A stretch of 64,000 bases of DNA from contig NC_088325.1 of assembly GCF_910592395.1 (NCBI RefSeq), forward strand, positions 11,534,109-11,598,108, read 5' to 3'. The position numbers and the translations under genes are program-made. The notes under the pieces are model-generated. The model saw only the letters and a program-made list of their open reading frames with translations, was not told the origin of the DNA and made no database searches. The stretch's first letter is position 1. Every line of letters begins with the position of its first letter. Shown here one piece after another: positions 1 through 10,493 of the stretch. Source of the stretch: Lineus longissimus (lineage: Eukaryota > Nemertea > Pilidiophora > Heteronemertea > Lineidae).

Positions 1-551
1 TTGTTGGTGACGCAACCAATACCGATTATACAGATTTTGCACCGATAGTGAAAATCATCAGCCTTTTGTGTTCTGTCCTGTGTCTGAATACCCCACTTTC
101 ACACGTTCCTAGGCCCTTGCTTGCTGAATTTGTAGGCCCTTGTTTTTGGCCTCACTTTGAGTTGTCAGAAAGATTCCAACGAAGACGTCGGAGGCCATTG
201 GAGGCATGGGCTTTTCTGTCTTTGTTGTGGTGTACGTCTGTGGTGGCAGTTGCCCCCTGCCCCTCCCCCAACCGCTGTTAATATGGCCCTGCAACCTTAA
301 AATAACTCACCGTTGCAGTTTCTGTAGTTGTGTAGATAAGAATATATGCACCCACTCAGAAAAAAAGGCTTTTGAGCTTTTCGACTAACAGAAATGTGCT
401 CCTCGTTGAATTTAGCGAAATGGAAAAAAAAGAAGCTGGGCCACATAAGAGGTATTTGAGCATCTCAAATACCATTCTGCGTTTTTCATTGTGTCTAAAC
501 ACACCCCCGGGTGCTTATTTGCGTTGGCCAGAACCTTCCTGGAGCACGCTT

Positions 552-717
552 TGACGTCACTCCAATCACAAATAGAATTTCTCGCAGAGCAGAATTAAGA
601 CCAATGAAACCATAGGAACCCAACGTCGTTCGTAATTACTGATGGTCCATGAAAAAGAAATAGACCTCCATCCGCGTTGTACGTCATGATATGCAATGCA
701 TTGTCCTTCCATATATA
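552..717 (+). promoter_or_regulatory. Candidate promoter, unit 1: CRE + CCAAT, TATATA downstream
   Basis: TGACGTCA at 552-559 is followed three bases later by CCAAT (562-566), and CATATATAGC lies about 150 bp downstream (TATATA at 712-717). The CRE/CCAAT pair is kept in all four units. No transcription start can be shown from sequence. The distance to the first coding exon implies a 5' non-coding exon, which agrees with the splice acceptor just before the ATG of the signal exon in units 2-4. Confidence 0.35.
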
Positions 718-1027
718 GCATCAACCAAAGTTTCAATGACAGTTTAGAGACTGCGCCAAAAACTCTGAATGGTCTGGCATCCATAATGAAGCAATGACAG
801 GTTCTGTCATCATTTGGCACGAGATCAATTGCAAAGTCGCTGATATTTGATGATCCTATCAAATATTTCCTATTTTTGGAGTAGGGTGTACATACCATGA
901 TTTGTGTCCTACCACGAGACCTACACACGGCGACATTAGTCGGCAGGGATTGGTGATCCACTCTGCAAGGCGGCTTTGCGACGTGATGATCATTTTCCAT
1001 CCAGAGGTGAGTTTCCGTGTGAGTCAT
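566..1027 (-). other. 153-codon antisense open frame, conserved in all units, coding status doubtful
   Basis: An uninterrupted 153-codon frame on the minus strand recurs at the same place and length in all four units. No domain is recognised and there is no clear signal peptide. Differences between copies often change the amino acid (for example NVAV/NFAV/NFVV and SDFAID/IEFAID/SDSSID), which does not look like purifying selection. It overlaps the 149-bp duplication. More likely conserved non-coding DNA than a gene. Confidence 0.15.
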
Positions 1028-1200
1028 GTGTAAAATCCTTGTGTTTGAGATTGTAATCCACCACGAGACCTACATACGGCGAAATTAGTCGACAGGGATT
1101 AGTGATCCATTCTGCAAGGCGGCTTTCCGAGGTGATGATCATTTTCCATCCAGAGGTGGGTTTCCGTGTGAGACATGTGTAAAATCCTTGGGTTTGAAAA
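905..1200. repeat. 149-bp direct duplication, unit 1
   Basis: Two adjacent copies of about 149 bp. Each runs from 'accacgagacctac' (911 and 1060) through 'cagggatt(g/a)gtgatcca' to 'gtaaaatccttg'. The same pair is present in all four units, so it predates the duplication of the locus. Function unknown. Confidence 0.75.
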
Positions 1201-1798
1201 TTTAATCGCGTAATCCGGAAATCCCGAGGGACATTTGACATTTTTGAAATCCCAGAATTCAATTCCAATTTTGGATTTTCGAGCGAAATGTGACCACACA
1301 ACGTATCGATATCCTTCGGATCTAAGGCCTCTGAATCAAGAGTCGGTAAGGGGTCTAGGTATAGAAGAGGGAGCAAAAATCCAAAGAGTTCTCTATTAAG
1401 GCAGATAAGCTACAGTTTCAAAGGAATTGCGGTGCGATGGTACCCTTCCCACGAACTATTCGATCGCCAACGATAGAGTGGTGAGCGCCCCGGGGAGCGC
1501 CCACAATAATGCATTTGTGTCAGTCGGTCGATTTCGCTTTGCATTGACATGTGGGATAGAGTGATATCTTGGGCGATAGTGTCGGCATTCATACTTGGAC
1601 TTGCAGTAAACAACCTTTTGCGATCCAAGGAAAATTTCCAACTTCAAATCATCGTCTGCACGAATAACTTGATCACACAGCAATTTTCCATACGCTACGG
1701 AAACAGTGCGCATCAAACAATAAAAAATTACTTCGTTTTAGGAAGAAATACTTCGGACAGATAAGTGAAATGCAACTAAATAAGACAACCTTTTTTTG

Positions 1799-1942
1799 AA
1801 ACTCGGCTTGACTTTATAAAGGAGACTCGGCTTGACTGTATAAAGGGAACTTGGCTTGACTGTATAAATGGGACCCGCCTTGACTTTAAAAAGGCGAGTC
1901 GACTTAACTCTAAAAAGGAGACTCGGCTTGAGTGTATGGAGG
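1799..1942. repeat. 24-bp minisatellite, unit 1 (about 6 copies)
   Basis: Tandem copies of a 24-bp unit of the type actcggcttgactgtataaa. The period is a multiple of three and the copies stay open in one frame (TRLDxIKE-like), but no coding role is evident. Copy number differs between units: about 6, 11, 10 and 6. Confidence 0.85.
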
Positions 1943-2860
1943 AGACTCCATCATTCATATCACTAGCGGAGCATTGTCGTCCAGTTTCTCTCACTTTGAA
2001 CCGCATTGAGGAAATCAAGGGGCTTCTCCAGCCCTGCGAATCGAGCATTAAGCCTTGATTTCCTCAGAATCAGGTTACATAAAAAACTTGAAATATGCCA
2101 TTGGAACACATTTGATCAGTTATATTTGGCTATACTAATTGGTCTTTCATCAAACATGCAGAAAAAAACTATCGGTTTTCCGTTGTCTCCTGCCTTATTG
2201 CTATTCATCACATCGTTGGTCGATTATATGAATGCAAATAATTTTCTTTCTGCTCATTAAGTTTGGTGACCTCGTTTAGCTTCTACATACTTTGGTCATT
2301 ACCAGTTAAACATTACATCAGTGATGCATGGTTCATGAGTCACGACCCAAATATTTTGGAAGAGAACCACTCGGCGAACAGTTATTTCTTTTCTTCACAT
2401 AATAGGTTTTCTTCTTCCTCGTTATGGACACATATAATTATGGGCGTATTCTGTACATTCAGAACATGTGATTTTCATGCAGGCCTGTGCACTATAAGTC
2501 ATGATGATTGCGATAATAAATCCCGGACTTGTGATTTAAAAAAAATATATATTTACGGATGTTCTAGTTACATGTAGTCCTCTTCAAAACATATGCGTAA
2601 TTAATCATCGTTAGTTGCTTTACATATAATCAATTGGAATCAAAGGTCTTGATAGGAGGCCAAAGTACCATTATAGCCGATTTGACTTTTTTTAAGTGGA
2701 GTTGTGAAATCTCTGCAGTTTTGTAAATAGCATGATTGTTTTGATTTTTTTCCCGTGCCCATTCTTAAGGAACGCTATCTGAAGTGTGATAATGTGAGGT
2801 CAACTGGGCCTGTCACTAAGGTCGTTTAAAAGTGCTTCTTTCTTTGTTCTTTGCAGATTC
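1943..2860. other. Upstream non-coding interval, unit 1
   Basis: About 0.9 kb shared with units 2-4 (about 20,742-21,650 in unit 2). It holds AT-rich sequence, short open frames without recognisable similarity, and a pyrimidine-rich tract ending in TTGCAG directly before the remnant ATG. It is probably a 5' UTR intron or promoter-proximal DNA. Confidence 0.4.
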
Positions 2861-2875
2861 ATGATCGACATGTAT
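2861..2875 (+). pseudogene. Stub of the signal-peptide exon and deletion junction, unit 1
   Basis: TTGCAG followed by ATTC and ATGATCGACATGTAT matches the start of the signal exon of units 2-4. It then continues directly as 'cataaaatcgcctagtgg', which in unit 2 lies about 1.3 kb downstream (23,033), beyond the repeat array. Both parental sequences share TAT at the joint. The rest of the signal exon and the whole 69-bp array are missing. Reading on from this ATG soon meets stop codons, so the usual start is lost. Confidence 0.85.
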
Positions 2876-3103
2876 CATAAAATCGCCTAGTGGTCAGTAC
2901 CAAAGCAGTGGAGTAGGACAAGCAACAGGAATTTCGAGTACAAGAAGGAAACATCAACTTGTCTCCCGTTAAGTTGAATTCTGAAACCTCAGATTTTGTC
3001 TTAGAGTTCTTCAAAGTGGGTATATGGATATTTATGTGTTATAGAGTATCGTACCACTCAATCTGTTTCTTGTGGATGTTGATTTGCTCAATTTTCTTTT
3101 CAG

Positions 3104-3430
3104 GTGCTCTTGGAATAACTGCAAATAATAGCCTCAGTAATTCACGTCCACGCCTCGGCGAAACGATAACGCTGGAGTGTAACATTGTTATTGGGACCGC
3201 CAAGAGTGTTACATGGTACAAGGACAGAAATGACACGCGAAAAACAGTTTATTTCACGCACAATTGTAGTGTTGTCGCAGTCAAGTATAAATCAAGATCA
3301 AAAAACGTTCAGTGTGATACGCAGAATTATAATTTTCAAATAAGTGAAGTTCAACATTCGGACAGCGGGGAATGGCAGTGTGAGGCAGATGGAGAAGTGG
3401 CCAAACCACCGCTGGAATTAAATGTTTTAG
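3104..3430 (+). CDS. Exon encoding Ig1 (V-like), unit 1
   Basis: The exon follows a good polypyrimidine tract (attttcttttcag) and ends at ttttag|gtaagt: 327 bp, phase 1 to 1. It encodes one Ig domain with the canonical first Cys (LECNIV), Trp (VTWYKD) and the DSGEWQC motif with the second Cys. An extra Cys pair lies between them (THNCSV and VQCDT), suggesting a second disulphide. The stretch after WYKD differs strongly from the other units while the surrounding introns are nearly identical. Upstream of the acceptor the frame stays open and reaches ATG at 3034. That extension has an Arg followed by a hydrophobic core (ICFLWMLICSIFFSGA), like a signal peptide. Confidence 0.88.
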
Positions 3431-3914
3431 GTAAGTTGCTTAAAATAGTCGATCAATCCATTCATAGAGCACTTCACTGGTGGCAGCAAATCTGCTGGAT
3501 ATTGCACTTTCATGGATTAAATTAAATTGAAAATTGAAACACACACACAAATATTTCCTGGTTTTCAGAAGTGGCTGAAGGAGGTAGCAACTATTACCTG
3601 GGAAATATTCTAAGCAATTGAAGTTCGCCTTCTCGTGAAATAGCAGTTTTGGCGTTGATATGATGACACTAACTTTAAAGATATTTTCGTCTATGTATGA
3701 ATAACGCCTAATTTTTGCAAAATTCGAAATTAAAACACACGCATAATATTGCCTGGGTGAGGGTTTTGTTGCGTATTTTAAACATAGAATCTTAACCTCT
3801 GGTTCAAAATGGTCGATTGGACGGTCAAATAGGACAGCTCTGCTGTGGTATTTTTGGTAAATGATTATGAAGTGCATCCATTGATAATGTTAACTTAATG
3901 TTTTTCAATTTCAG
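3431..3914 (+). other. Intron after Ig1, unit 1
   Basis: A 484-bp AT-rich intron, gtaagt..tttcag, closely matched in units 2 and 4. No gene or element is recognised in it. Confidence 0.7.
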
Positions 3915-4187
3915 TTCCACCCCTCACCCCGACAGTTAAAAATCCATCACCGGTGAAGGTCGGAGACAGTATAAAATTCACCTGCAATGCTGAAAATGAA
4001 AACGTCACACAACCAATCAGGTACCAGTGGACTAAAAATGGCAACAATGTCTTAACAAGGAATATTGCACCTGATGGTGCCTTGCTTCTTTCGTCTGTCA
4101 AAAAATCAGATGCTGGGAAGTATGTCTGTGTCGCAAAAAATGATGCCGGATCTGAGGCAAGCGCGGAACAGGATTTTGTTGTTGACT
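3915..4187 (+). CDS. Exon encoding Ig2 (I-set/C2-like), unit 1
   Basis: 273 bp between aatttcag and gttgact|gtgagt, phase 1 to 1. It encodes a compact Ig domain: VGDSIKFTCNAE with the first Cys, YQWTKNG with the Trp, and KSDAGKYVCVAKNDAG with the second Cys. This is the classic DxGxYxC pattern of I-set domains. The exon is intact in unit 4, half-deleted in unit 3 and absent from unit 2. Confidence 0.9.
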
Positions 4188-4599
4188 GTGAGTATAGTTG
4201 TTTTCTACATTTAGTCGATTGAGGAATTGATACCGAACAGGCAACAATGGTTGTTTCACCTAACATAACGAGGATGGAGCTAAAATGTTTACCATAACCA
4301 AGGTTTTTTGCCGAGCAGTGTTTTGTGAGACAATGAATACCGACAATGAGGCATCAGTTTCTTTTCTTAAACGTCTCAACGTGATCACTAATATGTAACT
4401 ATGGTTGCTCAATTTCTTGCACAAACCAACCAGTTACCATGACTGCTGCCACCCAAATGAGTCACAGTGCATTATGCACACTGCAAACAGTGCCTTGTAA
4501 ACGGTGTCGCCAATGCATTTTCTTTTCAAGTTGAACAATTGAATAACACTTATCAACAGTGAGGGAGCGTCTGTAATCGTAATTTTGCCACTTTTTCAG

Positions 4600-4890
4600 C
4601 TGGATCCGAGTCTTTACAAATCAAGACAACCACGGCGTCAAATTCAAAATCGGAAAAAGAAACGGAAACATTCACATGTGAAGCTATTGTCGACATTACG
4701 GTGACATCGGTGAAATTAATACTCCAGAATGGGACTACGAATGAGACGCTGATTGAGGCAAACAGTAGTGTTGTGACATTTCGCCGACAAATGATGCGAC
4801 AGGATAACAAGGTGAAGTTCTACTGCGAAGCGACTGGGCCAGGAATTCCCAATTCGTTGTCGTCGGATATCATCACATACAACGTATTAT
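4600..4890 (+). CDS. Exon encoding Ig3 (divergent), only in unit 1
   Basis: 291 bp, ctttttcag|ctgg .. ttat|gtaagt, phase 1 to 1. Two Cys fit an Ig fold (TFTCEAI and KFYCEAT) but the core Trp is replaced (VKLILQN) and the DxGxYxC motif is weak (QDNKVKFYC). Several Asn-X-Ser/Thr sites are present. The other three units have lost this exon, so it may be an ancestral domain kept only here, or a gain in unit 1. Confidence 0.8.
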
Positions 4891-6276
4891 GTAAGTTGAT
4901 TTCTCTTTGGCTGTTTTAATATTGTAAGCCGCCAATAACGTTGATTTGCGAAATAAAAATTGTGAAAATACTGTTTTTTATTTGGAAAACAGAAATACAT
5001 TTTTAGGTCCGCTAAAATATAGAAATTGAATGTGATCATCTGATGCACGAAAAATCTTCTTCCGAAATCTTCGCAAAATATCGCAAAAATAAAACGGTTC
5101 AAAGTTTTGTGGGTTACAGAAGAGTGAGGAAGTCTTTCTTGGTTGGATGCAGTGGAATTGCGTCTTCATCTCAGATGTTCTAGTGTTGGATTTTCTATGG
5201 TCTTACGGCAATTTGTGTTCAAAAAAAGGGTTTTGAATCCCCGAGAAAACGGAAATGGGGGTACTTTTTCAGAAATCTTGCAAATCGTCCTACGCGCTGG
5301 GTATCGCGTCAATGACGCAACAATGACGCACCTACGACACTAATTTAGGTATGAAAATAATTGTGATTTGGACTGTATCTATCTTATTTTACCTTGTGTT
5401 CAGTATAAGAACTCATAAATAATGAAAATGATACGAAATAAATAGGTTAAAAAGGCTACGGTGATTTCTTACAAAGAAGTCTCCAAAAAGAGGTTCAAAA
5501 GTTAAATTGCAATTTTAGGATGACCCCCCCCCCCCCCCCCCCCCCCCCCGATTAAATTTGCTGAGTGAGCATGGGGCCCCGGAGGCTCACCAGGGGGAAA
5601 CGTGTCATTTTTCACGGAGACAGAAATATAACTTTTGAGCATGTGATTATCGGGTCATATGACAAGAGTCACGCGGCAGTCATTCCTTTACCATTGTGTT
5701 TTCTCTCCATGGCGATTTGCCGATGAGAAGAGGCTTTCTTCCAATTGAGGCTTACTCCAAATTTATGACTACATGTAAACACTCATTAATAACAAGTATA
5801 CTTGATAATAACCACATACATGGCCCGTAGCTTTCAAGGGGCCCGGAATGTTTGTATAATTAACAAAATGGGGACTTTGTTTTCGTAGTAACCATTATTG
5901 CCGCTAATTATACCGACTGTTTATCACTTTCAGCAGTGATATCATCGCAAATTATGCTCAATCTTTGGTTCGCTATGTCAGACACAAACAGTTTAAAATG
6001 CTGTATGTCCGTTTTCGTTCGTTCGTTGTTGTTTGTAGTGATATTTAAGCTACTAGTAAATAGATGACCTGAATGACAGTACAGACTTTGCGTGTGCCTG
6101 GTTAGAGCACGAGTTAGTAAATGATTTCAAGGGTAAACGATGGTAAAGTAAAAGTCACCATATCTGAAAATAATAAAATATCTCATTGATAACCTCGTGC
6201 CTAAAAGCAGAACGAGCGAGCCTCTTGCTTAATTTACGTTTGATGATATCTGACCAGTGACTCCATCTATTTGCAG
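4891..6276 (+). other. Intron between Ig3 and Ig4, unit 1
   Basis: 1.4-kb intron. It includes a run of 26 C (5,524-5,549), after which the sequence is shared with units 2, 3 and 4. In units 3 and 4 deletions of Ig3 end beside this C-run. No coding sequence was seen. Confidence 0.7.
5524..5549. repeat. Poly(C) run, unit 1
   Basis: 26 consecutive C. The same position in units 2, 3 and 4 also holds a C-run of different length (about 15-24). It is prone to slippage and to assembly error. Confidence 0.95.
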
Positions 6277-6570
6277 TTCCAAACAACGTTCAAGTCAAAG
6301 TCAGCAAGACGACGGTAAATGAACATGAATTTGTGCGTTTTGAGTGCGACACCAGTGGGGGCAACCCAGAGCTCGTCAAGCGGTACCAGTGGCTCTGGAA
6401 GAAGAGTGGCTCCACCAAGGAACAGGTCATCCAAGACACCGAAACCAGCACACAGAATGGAAAGTATTTGGAGTTCACGCGTATCCCATACGATAAGAGT
6501 GGGACATACTCTTGTAAGGCTTGGAATCTTGGTGGAATGGGACAGGCGTCGACAGTCCTTAATGTACAAT
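6277..6570 (+). CDS. Exon encoding Ig4 (C2/I-like), unit 1
   Basis: 294 bp, tttgcag|ttcc .. acaat|gtaagt, phase 1 to 1. The domain has VRFECDTSGG with the first Cys, YQWLWKKSG with the Trp and YDKSGTYSCKAWN with the second Cys. A nearly identical exon is in unit 2 (25,482). Units 3 and 4 have lost it through a deletion that also took Ig5. Confidence 0.9.
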
Positions 6571-7044
6571 GTAAGTTTATTTTGGCTTTCTTCATAAGGT
6601 CTGACAAGGGTTTTCACAGAATTTAAAATAGTGAATATTGGTTTGTGTCGAAACCGAAGTGATTTATAGATATGTAACCGCCCCAATTAAAATTGTGAAT
6701 CTCTTATTTTTGGCAGATTTTGCAGTAACCTAGATTTGCGAAAATAATATCTGCAACACAAATTTCATTGAAAAAAACGTGAATATTTGCCAGAGCTAAA
6801 AATAAGAGAAAAAAATGGAGGGAATATTTTCTTTATTTTTACCTTTTTTCGTCTCTTTTTTCAATATGCTACAAGTGCCTACTTTTGTTAGAGCAGGTCA
6901 CCTATCAGCAATGCGACACGTGTTGAAGACAATTATACATTTATCTAGACAGAATGAATAGAGGCACCAACACTGTAGCACTCCTGCACTAATTACTTGT
7001 AAAAAACTTAAACTAACCGTGCTCAACATTTCTTTCTCCCACAG

Positions 7045-7347
7045 ACTCTCCAAGGATAGACCCGGAAGCGAAAATGAAATATGATGTGGCGGGCGAAATT
7101 GGCAAGGAGGCAATGTTTAAACTGTTCATCGTCGCAAACCCATCTCCAACCAAAACTGATTACACCTGGTCCAAGGATGGCAATGTCCTATCGAGAACAT
7201 CACCGGATTATGAAATAACTTCCCGGCCAACATCCAGCAAGTTGAAAATCAAGAACGTCAAATCCTTGGATTATACCAATTATTCCTGTTCGGTTAAAAC
7301 GAGTGCATTCGAAGCCAAGATTTTCAATTTCACGCTTAACAAAGCAG
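7045..7347 (+). CDS. Exon encoding Ig5, lacking the first core Cys, unit 1
   Basis: 303 bp, tctcccacag|actc .. aagcag|gtaagc, phase 1 to 1. Ig-like features are YTWSKDG (core Trp) and SLDYTNYSCSVK (second Cys). The first core Cys is replaced by a hydrophobic residue (MFKLFIVA), so the usual intradomain disulphide cannot form. Unit 2 has the same substitution, so it is inherited rather than an error. This is the membrane-proximal Ig domain. Confidence 0.82.
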
Positions 7348-7465
7348 GTAAGCTCCTCTGACGGATTCCCAAAGCAGGTTTAAATTTCTACTATGTAGAC
7401 ACCGTTATCCAGCAAATTTGCACTCTAAAGTAGCTAGAATAACCATAACTAATATCAATCAGGTT

Positions 7466-7527
7466 GAGCTAAAAAATGTTGGCCAAACCCCGCCCCCGTC
7501 TCGGTTTTGGTCTATGTTTTAGCTCCG
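7466..7527. repeat. Short imperfect inverted repeat, unit 1
   Basis: Arms gagctaaaa... and ...ttttagctc flank a C-rich loop. Unit 2 has the same hairpin at about 26,639-26,699. The arm resembles part of the large foldback at 17,440-17,606 (ggagctaaaata.agtcc), so it may be a fragment of the same MITE family. Confidence 0.5.
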
Positions 7528-7838
7528 TTTCTGTTCATCTACGTATGTTTCCAGGATAATTTGCTTAGATGTATATCATGCATCTGCTTGAATTCCCATG
7601 CCATTTCTGCCAGATTTCATTGAATTTGGATGTGTTTTCCATGTTGAGGAGTGAAAATGACACCCCCTCCCCTAGGTGCCAGATTCTTTAGAGGGGGATG
7701 GATCTGCCTGCAGCTGATGTTTTAACCTGGGGGGAGGGGGGGGGGGGGGGCACAGTTCTCAAAGAACATTATTTTGATATTCATTCATCAAAGGGTTAAT
7801 GAGGATTTTGTTAGTCACAACTTACTCTTATTTTACAC

Positions 7839-7865
7839 CGTCCAACACAAGTAGTGTATCAGTGA
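7839..7865 (+). pseudogene. Decayed stalk mini-exon, unit 1
   Basis: Matches the 48-bp stalk exon of units 2-4, but the acceptor has changed from ttttacag to ttttacac (7,838) and two internal stretches of about 12 bp are missing. It cannot be spliced as in the other units. Ig5 therefore joins directly to the TM exon, still in frame. Confidence 0.8.
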
Positions 7866-8456
7866 GTAGTTGTTTTGTGTCCGCTTGTTGACAGGCTTTC
7901 AATAAATTATATTGAAAGACTCTAGTGTAACTGAACTGTGCTATATGTGAGATCAAATCATTGAAAGTATCGTTACATACTAGGACCAAGGATCTGTTGA
8001 AAGAACCATGCCACAGACTCTAAAACCCTTTACTGTTGCAAGCTCAATATTTTGAGTGACGAGTGGAAATTTATACAGGTGGCGTGGCAAAATGTACTGT
8101 AATTTACATAATGATGTGCGATATCTCGCTAAATCTTAAGATTGTCAACTGGTGCTAGACCAATTGACAACGAAAATTGGGAATTTATAATTGAAATCAA
8201 GAAGAATAAATATGCGCACTTTTGCGCAAACTTGTTTTAGGAATTACATAGGTCAGCCAGATTGCGGTCAGGATTCCGAACAAGGCAGTAGCCAAATCGG
8301 CGGATGTCCATGGAGGCGAAATCTCGTGTTCGCATCAAAGTCGCAATTCAGGGATCCTTGTCTCATAGACTGATTACTTATCCAGTATCATGGTCTATAG
8401 ATGTGCCTAAACCTCTGTTGATACATCAATTCATGGACACCAATTAAATTTTGCAG

Positions 8457-8609
8457 AAGCAACCCAAAGCTCGAAAGAAACAAACAAAACATATAAAGAT
8501 GGCATCGGTTTGATCGCTGTAGGGGGCTCACTGGTGGTCATCAGCATTGTCATCGGCATTGTCATAATCGTTATCAAACACAAGGAGAAGTCCAGTGGCA
8601 GAAAAAAGG
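8457..8609 (+). CDS. Transmembrane exon, type A, unit 1
   Basis: 153 bp, attttgcag|aagc .. aaaagg|gtaagt, phase 1 to 1. It encodes a short Ser/Thr/Lys linker (ATQSSKETNK), a hydrophobic helix (IAVGGSLVVISIVIGIVIIV) and a basic stop-transfer sequence (IKHKEKSSGRKK), giving N-out topology. Unit 4 carries the same type; units 2 and 3 carry an unrelated TM exon. Confidence 0.88.
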
Positions 8610-9214
8610 GTAAGTCACAATTTTCATTTTTGAGCAAAAAAGGCCCTTCCCGAGATACGTCTGTACCACCTAGGGTCGGGAAAACGAACCATATGTTGAA
8701 TTTCAGGCCGATCCGATATCTTATACAGGATAGTCCAGAAAAATGACGATATTGGTATCATTCTTCTTCTAGAAAGATTCCCCATCCACTGGTCTCAATT
8801 GAATTTCGCATTCTGCTAAACAGGTCACCCGACGGGCTTCAATGTTCTGTCACTTGTATGATGGGGTTGGGTGGGATAGATGCCCTATTGACTTTAGCCC
8901 GATCTGAAATTCAAGATGGCTATCTGGCTGCCACAGCAGTGGTCTTCCGCCATATATCACAGTCATACCCGCGATGCACTTGCATAATGGAAAAGCTGCA
9001 ATCTCCAATGACAGAAACAGATGATATATCGCTCCACACCTAGACCAAGCAACCATGAATTACCAGTCATTTTGCGATGCTATACCTTAGGCTTGGAGGA
9101 AGGAGCAACGGGGACTTGCTGTGCTGTGCTTTTCATATGAATTCGTCATTTCAAATCGCTATACAAATGTCTTATTTCGGCTCCTATACTCTAATGCATT
9201 CCTCCTTTCTTCAG

Positions 9215-9236
9215 GTGATGATCAGGAATCGCAAGA
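9215..9236 (+). CDS. Tail A micro-exon 1, unit 1
   Basis: 22 bp, ctttcttcag|gtga .. gcaaga|gtaagt, entering in phase 1 and leaving in phase 2. It encodes GDDQESQ(D), an acidic cytoplasmic stretch. The call rests on matching splice sites and on the phase that lets the following exon continue the frame. Confidence 0.6.
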
Positions 9237-9903
9237 GTAAGTACGGTTAAAATATCACAGTAAGTCTACAAAAGACAAAACGTGTTAAAATTGCATCCTG
9301 GCATAACCAGTGGTTTTCAATATACTACGCCTGTCGATCAGGATGGATAAATTGATGAATATAAAGTCCAGCATTTCTGCATTCCACCCAAATCCCTCCA
9401 TTTGACATTTGTGACGGTAACATCGAGCAAAATGTTCCGTAGCAAATTATCTTTCCTGTGACTGCTTGGATTTATTCCTGAAGGGGGTCTAGTAGAAAAA
9501 TAATGAGAGGCTTGTTTTTGATTGATCATCTAGATGCTCAAATTTATCATGATTGGTGTGATTTTCTGAGGAGAAAAGATAAAAAAGTTACGGACCTCCC
9601 TCGGCCTTTTGTGCGCACAGGCTTTAGTAAGCCATACATTCCAGTTTGTATACGGTTATGTGTTATGATAAGCGCATGAATTTTGTCATAATTTCTAATA
9701 TTTGTATCAATCACCTTGCTACAAGAAATTAGCATCTTCTATGTCAGAATTTTAAGGACCATTCATCGCCCCGGCTGATCATTCACTTGATATAGTACTG
9801 ACTTGCCTCTGCATACGTACCGTACCCTATTCTTATCCTGGTGACTAAGGCGTTCTTCCGAATGCATGTTTTTAGCATATTTCGTTTTTAATTTTTTCCG
9901 TAG

Positions 9904-10016
9904 CAATGTGGTAACAGACCAGTCAGCCCTATCAGGAGGTCAAGTCAATCATGCGATGCGGCTCCCCCTTCCACGTTCAGAATGCGAACCTAATGAAAAT
10001 CGCAAAGTTGCAAAAT
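9904..10016 (+). CDS. Tail A exon 2, unit 1
   Basis: 113 bp, ttccgtag|caat .. gcaaaat|gtaagt, phase 2 to 1. It encodes 37 hydrophilic residues (begins NVVTDQSALSGGQ, ends NENRKVAK) without tyrosine. It is a cytoplasmic spacer between the membrane and the tyrosine motifs. Confidence 0.7.
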
Positions 10017-10278
10017 GTAAGTTCTGCCACTGGATGAGTTACACCTCGCTCGCCACTGCCATGACTCTGAGAGGAATTCCTAGAAATTAGACATTGCTGG
10101 CATTACCTAATGGTGTGCATCGGGCTAAATTTCAATGGGAAATTGGGAAAAAAATTTCAAATTTGAAATTGATCCGCAATCGAACTTGAAAAATATGTTT
10201 TTTTTTTCTTGAGACGTGTAAAAATTTGGTAATTGTCTAACATTTTTCTTCCCTAACCAGTAAAAATAAATTTTCCAG

Positions 10279-10493
10279 CAAAACTCCGAACGCCTGATGT
10301 CGTGTCGGACACGAATCAGTACGTCGAGAGTGCTCTCCACGTGCCCGTCGGCAAGAACGGGAGTCAGAAGGAAGTTCGCCCGACATTGCTCAGGCCGACA
10401 CAGCCCGCTAGTCCTGCTAAGGAACATCTATACGAGAATGTGAAAAGGAAGATCCAGCCACAGCAAAAGAGTGGCAGTGAAGGTGTACCTAAG
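10279..10493 (+). CDS. Tail A exon 3 with LYENV docking motif, unit 1
   Basis: 215 bp, attttccag|caaa .. cctaag|gtgagt, phase 1 to 0. It encodes a Pro/Lys-rich cytoplasmic segment with two tyrosines: NQYVES and HLYENVKRK. Y-x-N after phosphorylation is a known Grb2-SH2 docking pattern; here this is a motif match only. Confidence 0.78.

Larger units (their letters stand above)
7348..8456 (+). other. Intron between Ig5 and TM exon, unit 1, with dead stalk exon
   Basis: 1.1 kb of non-coding DNA. It contains an imperfect hairpin (7,466-7,527), a 15-G run (7,736-7,750), the decayed stalk exon (7,839-7,865) and a block near 8,235-8,352 conserved in all units just before the A and B types diverge. 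Confidence 0.6.

Noticed and set aside
566-1027. Conserved 153-codon antisense gene
   Set aside because: Open in all four units, but differences often change amino acids and no domain or start context is seen. Kept only as a low-confidence entry.
8235-8352. Extra exon in the block conserved before the TM exons
   Set aside because: An AG acceptor (ttttag|gaatta) and conservation are suggestive, but the frame differs or stops between units and no consistent donor was found.
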